A stretch of 64,000 nt of DNA, from positions 1 through 64,000 of the forward strand of contig DATMGN010000017.1 in the NCBI GenBank assembly GCA_035555435.1. Reading direction: 5' to 3'. Origin of the DNA: 73-13 sp035555435 (GTDB lineage Bacteria > Actinomycetota > Actinomycetes > Actinomycetales > Microbacteriaceae). Of the stretch, positions 35,373 to 42,126 are shown one piece after another. A program made the position numbers and the translations under genes. Each line of letters starts with the position of its first letter. Position 1 is the first letter of the stretch. Under the pieces are notes generated by a model. The model had not been told where the DNA came from. It worked only from the letters and a program-made list of their open reading frames with translations, and did not search any database.

Positions 35373-35974
35373 GGCGTCGGGTTGAGGTTGCGAATCCGGT
35401 CGATCACGGTGTCGACGATCCGCACCTGGTTGATCGGCGACGTCGTCTTGGGGTCCAGCAGCGGCACGACCTGCAGGCCGGTCGTCAGCCACAGCAGCTC
35501 GTCGACGACGAGCGCGGTCGCGACCTCCTCGCGGATCTCGGCGCTCGCGCGCGCGAGGTCGAGGTGCTGCTCGAAGAAGCCTCGCCAGATCGCGTGCGAG
35601 TCGGCGTGCACCTTCATGAGCGCGGGGATGGAGGCGGCGCGATCCCAGAACGCGACGGCGACGCGCGACTCGATCTGGCGCTCGCGGTCCAGCGGCAGCA
35701 TCTCCATGCACAGCGCCCGGATGGCGGCGAGTCCCGTCTTGTCGCCGGTCGCGAGGGCGGCCCGCTCGTTGATGCGGTAGAAGGTGCGCTGGTAGGCGGC
35801 GACGAGCAGCTCGTCCTTGTTGACGAAGTAGTGCTTGAGCCCGCCGTTGGCGAAGCCGGCCTCGGCCGCGATCTCGCGCATGGTCGCGGCCGCGAAGCCG
35901 CCCCGCGCGATGATCCGCCACGTCGCCTCGACGATCTCGATGCGACGCTGCTCATGGTCGACCTGCTTCGGCAC
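35351..35974 (-). CDS. TetR-family regulator (BetI-like)
   Basis: A 207-residue regulator with an N-terminal TetR helix-turn-helix (TMREIAAEAGFANGGLKHYFVNKDELL, about 30-57) and a BetI/YcdC-like C-terminal ligand domain. The GTG at 35974 has GGAGG seven bases upstream. A perfect 16-bp palindrome lies in its promoter. It is convergent with the LIV-RidA operon and is the obvious candidate to regulate it. The ligand is probably the transported compound or a metabolite (inference). Confidence 0.85.
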   Translation of the reverse strand: MPKQVDHEQRRIEIVEATWRIIARGGFAAATMREIAAEAGFANGGLKHYFVNKDELLVAAYQRTFYRINERAALATGDKTGLAAIRALCMEMLPLDRERQIESRVAVAFWDRAASIPALMKVHADSHAIWRGFFEQHLDLARASAEIREEVATALVVDELLWLTTGLQVVPLLDPKTTSPINQVRIVDTVIDRIRNLNPTPVVVPTA

Positions 35975-36001
35975 GTGCTGTCCTCCGAACGCCAGCCTAT
36001 A

Positions 36002-36017
36002 GTCTCCCGCGGGAGAC
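36002..36017. promoter_or_regulatory. tetR autoregulatory palindrome
   Basis: GTCTCCCGCGGGAGAC is a perfect 16-bp palindrome 28 bases upstream of the tetR start and overlaps a CTATAG -10-like sequence on the minus strand. This is typical of TetR autorepression sites. It differs from the TCTAC-N4-GTAG sites before the LIV operon. Confidence 0.6.
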
Positions 36018-36077
36018 GAACCGAGCCCGTGTCCGGACGCGCTAGACTCTTTCGCGGTCCGGACTCGTTTCCGGCCC

Positions 36078-36118
36078 GCCGCCTTAGCTCAGTCGGCAGA
36101 GCATCTCACTCGTAATGA
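36078..36118 (+). tRNA. tRNA-Thr (CGU), 5' half only, split by prophage
   Basis: The acceptor strand GCCGCCT, D-arm GCTC-AGTCGGCA-GAGC, anticodon stem TCTCA and loop CTCGTAA (anticodon CGT at 36111-36113) are intact. The expected 3' stem TGAGA is matched only as TGA (36116-36118), and after that no variable arm, T-arm (no GTTCGA) or matching acceptor strand follows. The gene is therefore interrupted at the anticodon stem. The 3' half should be found at the right prophage junction outside the window. Confidence 0.85.
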
Positions 36119-36120
36119 TG
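36104..36120. other. attL junction
   Basis: Host tRNA sequence ends and phage sequence begins between about 36109 and 36119. The anticodon loop CTCGTAA, flanked by the inverted anticodon-stem arms, is the usual seven-base crossover region for tyrosine integrases that use tRNA genes. The exact core needs attR or attP. Confidence 0.65.
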
Positions 36121-36408
36121 AGGACCAGACTCGGGGGCAGGCTCGGCACTAGGCGGTCCCCATAGGAGCCAGTTCTGATCGACGCCGGTCGCGGCGCTGA
36201 CCTTGGTGACGACTTCGGTGATCTTCCTGGGGGAGACGCCGTTCTCATAGCGAGCCCAATCGTTCTGACCTAGGCCGCATTTGACCGATGCCTCGGTTTG
36301 GTTCCAGCTCTTCGTCTGGCGGACCATCGCCAAGCGCGTACCGAACTCCGACGCGGTCGGGATCCACGCGCGTTCGGTCGCCTCGGGTACTGCACTCTGT
36401 GTTGTCAT
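36106..36408 (-). CDS. prophage immunity repressor homologue, ends inside tRNA
   Basis: From ATG 36408 the protein is 100 residues. It has an XRE-type helix-turn-helix of the actinophage immunity-repressor family: FGTRLAMVRQTKSWNQTEAS...WARYENG, then TGVDQNWLLWG. The last residues (GPHHYE) and the TGA stop lie across the attL junction; the stop is the TCA of the tRNA anticodon stem. The gene faces the xis/cro-like gene at 36538 across a region of nested GCGC repeats that may be operators. In integration-dependent immunity phages the prophage form of the repressor is truncated in just this way (see findings). Confidence 0.8.
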   Translation of the reverse strand: MTTQSAVPEATERAWIPTASEFGTRLAMVRQTKSWNQTEASVKCGLGQNDWARYENGVSPRKITEVVTKVSAATGVDQNWLLWGPPSAEPAPESGPHHYE

Positions 36409-36537
36409 GCAACAGATAGTGGCATAAGTCGCGCATAGCGCGCAATACGCGCGCGGGTATTTCCCAGGAACGGGTGCGCGACACGCCGCAAAAGATGTGT
36501 ATTGCATCTAATGCGTGGGTATGCAACACTCAGACGC

Positions 36538-36726
36538 ATGACATCCGAAGTGTCGCATCTCACCACTAAGGAAGTGGCTAAGAGGTTCCGGGTCGATCCC
36601 TCGACCGTCCGCCGTTGGGCCGATTCCGGCTCCGTCCCGGCAACGAAGACACCGGGCGGTCGGTACCGGTTCGACGCCGCCGACATCGACGCCCTCCTGA
36701 CCTCCCCCGCGGAGAAGGCATCGTGA
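36538..36726 (+). CDS. excisionase/Cro-like helix-turn-helix protein
   Basis: A 62-residue protein of the HTH_17/excisionase type: LTTKEVAKRFRVDPSTVRRWADSG then GGRYRFDAADIDALL. It is the first rightward gene and is divergent from the repressor, a position shared by cro and xis genes. ATG 36538 is chosen because it begins just before the domain. Either a recombination directionality factor or a Cro role fits. Confidence 0.75.
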   Translation: MTSEVSHLTTKEVAKRFRVDPSTVRRWADSGSVPATKTPGGRYRFDAADIDALLTSPAEKAS

Positions 36727-37130
36727 GCGAGCTCTGGCCCGTGTCCCACGAAGCCGCTGTCGCCGAGATCGAGTGGATGACGAAGCGACTCACCGCGATT
36801 GCAGAAAGCGTTCGATTCGCGCTATCCGTTCCGAGTTCTTATCGATCTGCTCCGCCAGCAGATTCAACGTGGATTGCAGGGACACGAGCACGTCCCGCAT
36901 CCACGGGTCGATCTGCGGGTGACCAGGGCTATACGTGCGACCGCTGTGCCACGTGTGGAACGCCGCGACGTTCTCCTTCGCAGAACTCGCCATTCGCTTC
37001 TCCTTCTGTCGGTGGCCCGGAAGTTGCACCTTCCGATCTGGCCGATGCAGCCACAGTAGGAGTCGCCCCGGACACGGTGCCGCCTTCGGGCGCTGTGTCC
37101 GGGGACCCCAATGATGGGGGTGCGCGATGA
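36723..37130 (+). CDS. short phage ORF with doubtful 3' part
   Basis: GTG 36723 overlaps the stop of the xis-like gene and opens MSELWPVSHEAAVAEIEWMTKRLTAIAESV, which has normal codon use. After about codon 28 the frame becomes low in GC at third positions and runs antisense to a better gene (36790-36993, minus strand). The real protein may be truncated or may have been damaged by the insertion of that gene. Low confidence in anything past residue 30. Confidence 0.35.
   Translation: MSELWPVSHEAAVAEIEWMTKRLTAIAESVRFALSVPSSYRSAPPADSTWIAGTRARPASTGRSAGDQGYTCDRCATCGTPRRSPSQNSPFASPSVGGPEVAPSDLADAATVGVAPDTVPPSGAVSGDPNDGGAR
36790..36993 (-). CDS. small coiled-coil phage protein, 67 aa
   Basis: The protein starts MASSAKENVAAFHTWHSGRT and ends in a heptad-patterned helix (LLAEQIDKNSERIARIERFLQ). 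Third codon positions are GC-rich and an AAGGAGAAG ribosome site precedes ATG 36993, so this is the true coding strand here. It is read against the surrounding operon. Function unknown; position near the switch suggests a lysogenic-strand gene. Confidence 0.6.
   Translation of the reverse strand: MASSAKENVAAFHTWHSGRTYSPGHPQIDPWMRDVLVSLQSTLNLLAEQIDKNSERIARIERFLQSR
37066..37104. terminator. hairpin at 37.1 kb
   Basis: CCCCGGACAC (37066-37075) and its exact complement (37095-37104) flank a loop that can fold further. It separates the switch region from the first early genes. Confidence 0.55.
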
Positions 37131-37303
37131 AGCTCCTCCGCGACATCCTCATCGTCGCCGCTGTGTTCGTCGTCGTGTTCACCGCGATCTGTTTCGTTCC
37201 GGTCGCGTTGGCGTTGGTCTTGTGGGCGGGTGTTCTCGCTTTGTTCGTGGTCGTGCCGGTGGGTGCGATCATTCGGCGTCGGTCACTCAGGAGCGGACGA
37301 TGA
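37127..37303 (+). CDS. 58-aa membrane protein
   Basis: MKLLRDILIVAAVFVVVFTA then two hydrophobic stretches (about 5-23 and 26-48) and a basic tail RRRSLRSGR. Stop overlaps the next ATG by ATGA. Unknown function; first of the early operon. Confidence 0.65.
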   Translation: MKLLRDILIVAAVFVVVFTAICFVPVALALVLWAGVLALFVVVPVGAIIRRRSLRSGR

Positions 37304-37584
37304 CCGCGACCGTGATCCCGTTCATTCCCCGCCCTGTGATGGAGAGCGGTCGGGAGGGTTGTGGGCCGCGTGTCCTGCCGGATGGTTGGGCGCGTGTGTC
37401 GACCGTCGTGCGATACGGGGATGACAAGGACGCCGTGTATTGGCATGGTCCCGTCGTCGCTCGCACCCCGGACGCGATCACGTTGACGATCTACGGCGAG
37501 GACGTCACGTTCCCGTTGGAGCAGCGTGCCCTGGTGAACGGGTGCGACATGCCGGTGCGACCGGGCTGGGTGGTGTCCGAATGA
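37300..37584 (+). CDS. hypothetical phage protein, 94 aa
   Basis: A soluble protein (MTATVIPFIPRPVMES...) with a beta-rich centre. Overlapping ATGA with its upstream neighbour and with the next gene. No domain recognised. Confidence 0.6.
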   Translation: MTATVIPFIPRPVMESGREGCGPRVLPDGWARVSTVVRYGDDKDAVYWHGPVVARTPDAITLTIYGEDVTFPLEQRALVNGCDMPVRPGWVVSE

Positions 37585-37826
37585 GCGACACGCTCGCCGC
37601 GCTCCTGCATGTGGGGCAGACGGTGCAAACGCCCTTGTGGGATGCGGAGCTTCAGCGGCCGGCCCGCGCGGTGGTGACGTCGATCACGGCCATTGGTGAG
37701 CGTTTGCGCGTGTCCTATCGGTATCCGTCCGGGTACACGTCGGGGCAGTGGCTCAGTCCGCATGACCGTATCCCGGTCCCTGAATCGTCCGACCTGACCC
37801 CTCCTCGGCAGGTCGGCACCGGGTAG
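37581..37826 (+). CDS. hypothetical phage protein, 81 aa
   Basis: MSDTLAALLHVGQTVQTPLWD and a central strand-rich part. ATG 37581 overlaps the previous stop. It is followed by two hairpins, so it closes the first short early unit. No domain recognised. Confidence 0.6.
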   Translation: MSDTLAALLHVGQTVQTPLWDAELQRPARAVVTSITAIGERLRVSYRYPSGYTSGQWLSPHDRIPVPESSDLTPPRQVGTG

Positions 37827-37858
37827 CGAAAGCAGGGCCGGAGAGCCCAGCTACCCGC

Positions 37859-37887
37859 GCGGGGGTCGGACCCGAATCGACCCCCGC
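37859..37887 (+). terminator. GCGGGGGTCG hairpin
   Basis: A perfect 10-bp stem (37859-37868 with 37878-37887) after the stop at 37826. Confidence 0.65.
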
Positions 37888-37909
37888 ACCCAAACCACAG
37901 ACAGAGAAA

Positions 37910-37931
37910 GCCCCCGGCGCGAACCGGGGGC
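37910..37931 (+). terminator. GCCCCCGG hairpin
   Basis: A perfect 8-bp stem with loop CGCGAA (37910-37931), 28 bases upstream of the next gene. With the preceding hairpin it may form an attenuator-like double terminator. Confidence 0.5.
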
Positions 37932-37959
37932 ACGACAACCGAAGGAATGGAGCCCTCGA

Positions 37960-38439
37960 ATGTCATCACAATCGTACGCCCCATACGACCTCAGAGCTGA
38001 GCAAGTGCAGGACGTTCCCCTTTTCGAGTCGATCGAAGCCGCATGGCCGACGATCACCGGTCTGTCACCTGCTGAGCATGAATACGACCGGCTCGTGTCG
38101 GGAGTGCCTGACTTGGCGCGACCAACCGATCCCGCTGAGTCGCACGCCGCGGCCCTCGCGATTCTCCCCAAGCGGAAGCGGTCACAGATCGCGGTCCTCA
38201 GGCTCATCGCAGAACTTGGATGGATCGACGGGCAGGAGTTGAACCGCGAGTACCGGGAACGGTACGCGAACACTGACATGCACCTTTCGTATGACTCGCC
38301 ACGTAAGCGCGCGGGTGAGCTCATCGAACCCGGTCTCGTGCAGGTCCGCTCAGGGCATATCGCAGCGAACGGGAATCCCGCACGCGAGTTCAAGATCACC
38401 GACCTGGGATGGGCACGACTGCGGGAGGTGACCGCGTGA
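37960..38439 (+). CDS. winged-helix-like phage protein
   Basis: The 159-residue protein has a C-terminal half that reads like a winged helix: RSQIAVLRLIAELGWIDGQELNREY...SPRKRAGELIEPGLVQ...EFKITDLGWARL. It is therefore probably DNA-binding. GAAGGAATGGAG precedes ATG 37960. It opens the main early operon, so a regulatory role is plausible but unproven. Confidence 0.65.
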   Translation: MSSQSYAPYDLRAEQVQDVPLFESIEAAWPTITGLSPAEHEYDRLVSGVPDLARPTDPAESHAAALAILPKRKRSQIAVLRLIAELGWIDGQELNREYRERYANTDMHLSYDSPRKRAGELIEPGLVQVRSGHIAANGNPAREFKITDLGWARLREVTA

Positions 38440-38939
38440 TCAACATCAAGGACATCAAGCCAGGCGACACGATCGAGTTGACGTTCGAGAGCGTGAAGCT
38501 CATTCGTACGGCGACGTTGAACGGCCCGACGATCAATGCGCGGCTAGCGGTGGAGACGATGCCGCGCGGCACATTCGTAAGCATCGCGCGCCTTATCGCC
38601 GACGGCTGGTCGATCACCGACCACAAGCCGAAGGTCGAACTGCCGACCGAGCCGGGCTGGTATCAGGCGGCATCGTTTCCCATCAGCGATCCGGGCTGGT
38701 ATCCGTACGTCCTTGACGTAGACGGCGTCTGGCGCAGCTATGGCGACACCGGCTTCAAGGCGATGGACGACCCGGATGAACTGGCGACGGATGGCCCCCT
38801 CACCCGCCTCGTCCCCGAGGGCTCCGAGCGTGAGCAGGCAATCCAGGAAGTCATCGACTGGATCGGCTCGAGGCGAGCGGTAGCCGCCGAGATCACCCTG
38901 CTACGAGAGGCCCGTGAGCACTTCGGGGTCCAGTCGTGA
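38436..38939 (+). CDS. hypothetical phage protein, 167 aa
   Basis: GTG 38436 overlaps the previous stop. The N-terminus (INIKDIKPGDTIELTF) looks like a small beta barrel, and the middle has repeated PGWY motifs (about residues 72-90). No known family recognised. Confidence 0.6.
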   Translation: MINIKDIKPGDTIELTFESVKLIRTATLNGPTINARLAVETMPRGTFVSIARLIADGWSITDHKPKVELPTEPGWYQAASFPISDPGWYPYVLDVDGVWRSYGDTGFKAMDDPDELATDGPLTRLVPEGSEREQAIQEVIDWIGSRRAVAAEITLLREAREHFGVQS

Positions 38940-39109
38940 TCCCGTTCCCGTCTCCTCTGTACCGGCGCCCGTCGTGGCGTGAGCGGTTCGGTTTCGCACT
39001 CGTGAACTACGTGCCGTGGTCGCCGACGCTCATCGCAGTGAGCATTCTCGCGGTCCTGATTGTGCCGCTCGCGGTGGTCGGCATGGTCGTGCTGGCGGTG
39101 ACACGGTGA
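38936..39109 (+). CDS. 57-aa membrane protein
   Basis: GTG 38936 opens MIPFPSPLYRRPSWRERFG followed by one long hydrophobic helix (about 29-55). Overlaps both neighbours by GTGA. Function unknown. Confidence 0.55.
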   Translation: MIPFPSPLYRRPSWRERFGFALVNYVPWSPTLIAVSILAVLIVPLAVVGMVVLAVTR

Positions 39110-39201
39110 ACCGCACCTGGTATCTGCTGAGCGTCATCGGCGGCAGCATCGTCGCGCTCATCGTCCTCATGGCGCTCGTGAACCTCGGGGTTCGCGCATG
39201 A
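39106..39201 (+). CDS. 31-aa membrane peptide
   Basis: GTG 39106 opens MNRTWYLLSVIGGSIVALI, a single helix ending NLGVRA. It overlaps the previous and next genes by GTGA/ATGA, which supports translation. Confidence 0.5.
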   Translation: MNRTWYLLSVIGGSIVALIVLMALVNLGVRA

Positions 39202-40055
39202 GTGCGCTCACCGGCATTGTCCACGGCCTGCCCGAAGCCGACTACCACGCGCGGCCCGAACTGTCATCGACCGAAGCACGCCTGATCCTCGAGTCCCCGG
39301 CGAAGTACCGCTGGAAGAAAGACCACCCGCCGCTGGTCGCCCCGTCGAAGAAGTTCGACATCGGGTCCGCCGTTCACTCCAAGGTGCTCGGCACCGGGTA
39401 CGACGTCGCGGTCATCCCTGACGAGATCCTCGCGTCCAACGGGGCGATCTCCACGAAGGAAGCGAAAGCGTTCGTGGATGAGGCACGCGCGGACGGGAAG
39501 ATTCCGCTCAAGCGGGTCGACTTCGAACCGATCGACGCCGCCGCCGAATCCGTCCTCGCCCACCCGACCGCCCGAGCATTGTTCGATCAGCCCGGCGACG
39601 CCGAGGTGAGCGTGTTCGCGGAGATCGACGGCGTTCCCGTCCGAGCCCGGTTCGACTTCCTCCCCGAGCAGAGTGAGCGACGCCGGGTCGCGGTCGACTT
39701 GAAAACGGCTCGGGATGCGAGCTTCCGAGAGTTCGAACGGTCCATCGCATCACTCCGATACGACGTCCAGCGGTCCTGGTATCTCGCGGCACTCGACGCC
39801 GTGACTGGACCGATGCCGCACGGCTTGGAACCGGAGTTCGTGTACGTCGCGGTCGAGAAGGAACCGCCCTACCTCGTCGGTGTTCACGCGATCACCCCGC
39901 AATGGGCGGCGATCGGCGACGCGGCATCGGCGAAGGCTCGGCGGCTCTACGCGAGCTGCATGGAAGCGGGCGTGTGGCCCGGCTACCCCGAAGAAATCCA
40001 GTACCACGCGCCCCCGACGTGGCTCGTGATCCAAGCAGAGGAAGACGATGAGTGA
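39198..40055 (+). CDS. PD-(D/E)XK exonuclease, RecE/YqaJ-like
   Basis: A 285-residue nuclease of the RecE-C-terminal/DUF3799 type. The N-terminus reads YHARPELSSTEARLIL..PAKYRW, then FDIGSAVHSKVLG, and the catalytic core 'VRARFDFL..RRRVAVDLKTARDAS' carries the Asp and DxK residues (about 150-175). It would resect double-stranded ends for the adjacent RecT annealase. It overlaps recT by eight bases. Confidence 0.83.
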   Translation: MSALTGIVHGLPEADYHARPELSSTEARLILESPAKYRWKKDHPPLVAPSKKFDIGSAVHSKVLGTGYDVAVIPDEILASNGAISTKEAKAFVDEARADGKIPLKRVDFEPIDAAAESVLAHPTARALFDQPGDAEVSVFAEIDGVPVRARFDFLPEQSERRRVAVDLKTARDASFREFERSIASLRYDVQRSWYLAALDAVTGPMPHGLEPEFVYVAVEKEPPYLVGVHAITPQWAAIGDAASAKARRLYASCMEAGVWPGYPEEIQYHAPPTWLVIQAEEDDE

Positions 40056-40860
40056 GGTTCAGGTTCGGCAGACGCCGGACATCATCCAGCAGGTCAACGC
40101 GTCGCAGTCGGGACTCGCCGCCGCCCTCGCGGACCGGATCGGTGTGGAGCGGTTCACGCGTGCCGCCGTCACGGTGCTCAGGACGACGCCCGCACTGTCG
40201 CGATGCACACCGGAGTCGGTACTTGGCGGGTTGTTCGTCGCCGCACAACTCGGCCTCGAGATCGGTGGTCCCCGTGCCTACGCACACTTGGTCCCGTACG
40301 GCAGAGACGCGCAACTGATCGTCGGCTACAAGGGCTACGTCGAGTTGTTCTACCGGGCCGGCGCGCGTGCGGTCACAGCCGACATTGTTCGCGAGGGCGA
40401 CGTGATTGAGCAGGCCACCGACGAGACGGGTCGGACCGTCATCCACTGGAAGAACGCGAATCCGCTGGACACCGACCGCGCTCCGGTAGGCGCACTCGCG
40501 GTGGTTGTGCTGGCGTCTGGCGAGGTGTTGCAGAACTTCATGACGAAGGCGCAGATCCTCAAGCGCAAGCCGCGCACTTCAAAGGCCGGACCGTGGTCCG
40601 ACTGGGAAGAGGAGATGTGGTTGAAGACGGTGCTGCGGGACACAGCCCGGACCGCACGCCTCTCGTCGGATGATCTCGCTCTCGCGGTGCAGGCCGATCA
40701 GTCGATCACGACGGGGACCGGTGAGACGGCGAAGCGTCGTCATGTGGAGGTTGGTGAGGCCGAGTTCGAGCCGGTGACGGTCGCGGAACTGACGGCCCTG
40801 GTCGACGCTGAGCTCGATCCCGCGCACCCGGACTACGTGGCATCGGCAGACGAACGATGA
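40048..40860 (+). CDS. RecT family single-strand annealing protein
   Basis: A 270-residue RecT homologue: FTRAAVTVLRTTPALSRCTPES, LGGLFVAAQLGLEIGG and the conserved LIVGYKGYVEL block (about 90-100), then KKRxxRTS-like region and WLKTVLRDTAR. Together with the exonuclease it forms the phage's recombination system, and SSB is encoded further down. The C-terminus is acidic. Confidence 0.9.
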   Translation: MSEVQVRQTPDIIQQVNASQSGLAAALADRIGVERFTRAAVTVLRTTPALSRCTPESVLGGLFVAAQLGLEIGGPRAYAHLVPYGRDAQLIVGYKGYVELFYRAGARAVTADIVREGDVIEQATDETGRTVIHWKNANPLDTDRAPVGALAVVVLASGEVLQNFMTKAQILKRKPRTSKAGPWSDWEEEMWLKTVLRDTARTARLSSDDLALAVQADQSITTGTGETAKRRHVEVGEAEFEPVTVAELTALVDAELDPAHPDYVASADER

Positions 40861-41093
40861 GCCGCGACTTTCCTCTCACGTCCGCTGACCTCCGGTACAT
40901 CGCTGACCGCGTGGACGAGGTTTGCGCGGTGGTCGACCCGCCTGACGGTGAACTGAAGGACGGCGATTGGCGCTGGGGTCTACAGGTGACGATCTGGAAC
41001 CAGGACGCCGCCGACGAAGACGACGTGGCTGGTGTGGTCGCTCCTCACGGCGACGGGTGGATCGGTTTCTATCCGAAGGGAATCGACCGTTGA
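40857..41093 (+). CDS. hypothetical phage protein, 78 aa
   Basis: An acidic protein (MSRDFPLTSADLRYIADRVDEVCAVV...) with WRWGLQVTIW and GWIGFYPKG strands. Overlaps recT by ATGA. No family recognised. Confidence 0.6.
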   Translation: MSRDFPLTSADLRYIADRVDEVCAVVDPPDGELKDGDWRWGLQVTIWNQDAADEDDVAGVVAPHGDGWIGFYPKGIDR

Positions 41094-41404
41094 CCCCCGC
41101 CGAGCGCCTACAGGCGGCAATCGACAAGCTCGAGCGGCTCAAGGCAGAGAGCGGCTACGTCGAGTTCAACGGGTGGCTTGCAGAGCCAAACCCCGGAGAC
41201 ACGGTGCGATCGCACCTTGAGCCGCGCGATGACTTGAGCCCGATCACGAACGATCCGCTTCTCGTCACCTTGCATCGCACGATCGACGGGCAGATCGGCC
41301 TCCTCCAGTACACCCTCGGGATGCTCATCCACGATGACGTGCGCGCAGGGCAACTCGATCAGGTCCTCGCCCTCGCTGACGCGATCCTCGGGGGTGCCGA
41401 ATGA
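41090..41404 (+). CDS. hypothetical phage protein, 104 aa
   Basis: The TTG start at 41090 has AAGGGA eight bases upstream and overlaps the previous stop. The protein is mostly helical: TPAERLQAAIDKLERLKAES at the start and VLALADAILGGAE at the end. Unknown. Confidence 0.6.
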   Translation: MTPAERLQAAIDKLERLKAESGYVEFNGWLAEPNPGDTVRSHLEPRDDLSPITNDPLLVTLHRTIDGQIGLLQYTLGMLIHDDVRAGQLDQVLALADAILGGAE

Positions 41405-42126
41405 GCGCCCGGCCGAAACTCCTCGACCTGTTCTGCTGTCAGGGCGGTGCGTCCGAAGGTTACCGGCGTGCAGGGTTCGACGTGTACGGCAACGACATTG
41501 ACCCGCAACCGCGCTACCCGTTCATGTTCACGAAGGGAGACGCGCTACTGACGCTGCGCCGACTACTCGCGGGCGATCCGGTGCCGTTCGGTGATGGGAC
41601 CGGCCGCCTCGACTGGATGCACCTGTGGGACTTCGATGCGATTCACGCGAGCCCGCCGTGTCAGACGTTCACGGCGTACCGTCGCCGTGGCGCTGGGGTC
41701 GGGGATTCCTACCTGAATCTGATCCCCGAGACCCGCGAGTTGCTCGAACGAACCGGCCTGCCCTGGGTGATCGAGAACGTCGAAGGTGCGCGCGGTGAGC
41801 TCCGCGAATCAGTCCGCGTTTGCGGGTCGTCGTTCGGGCTCGACGTTCGCAGGCATCGGCTCTTTGAGTCGAGCGAGGCAATGTCTGGAACCGTCTGCGA
41901 TCACGCATGGCAGACGCCCCGTTTCCCCCCAGCTACGAATCGCACGAACTTGCGCCGCACTGTCGAGGTAGGCGTCTGGCGTATTCCGCTGAACGTGCAG
42001 CAGGACGCGATGGGTGGGCTGGAGTGGATGACTCTCCGTGGGCTGTCCGAAGCGATCCCGCCGGCCTACACCGAGTTCATTGGCACCCAGCTCCTCGCTT
42101 CCCTCTCTGGGGAGGTGACCGCATGA
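41401..42126 (+). CDS. DNA (cytosine-5) methyltransferase
   Basis: A 241-residue C5-methyltransferase. Motif I is LLDLFCCQGGASEGYRRAGF, the catalytic Cys is in ASPPCQ (about residue 83), and ENVEGA follows. It is short, with a small target-recognition region, as in many actinophage enzymes. No partner restriction enzyme is next to it, so it is probably an orphan enzyme that protects phage DNA. Confidence 0.88.
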   Translation: MSARPKLLDLFCCQGGASEGYRRAGFDVYGNDIDPQPRYPFMFTKGDALLTLRRLLAGDPVPFGDGTGRLDWMHLWDFDAIHASPPCQTFTAYRRRGAGVGDSYLNLIPETRELLERTGLPWVIENVEGARGELRESVRVCGSSFGLDVRRHRLFESSEAMSGTVCDHAWQTPRFPPATNRTNLRRTVEVGVWRIPLNVQQDAMGGLEWMTLRGLSEAIPPAYTEFIGTQLLASLSGEVTA

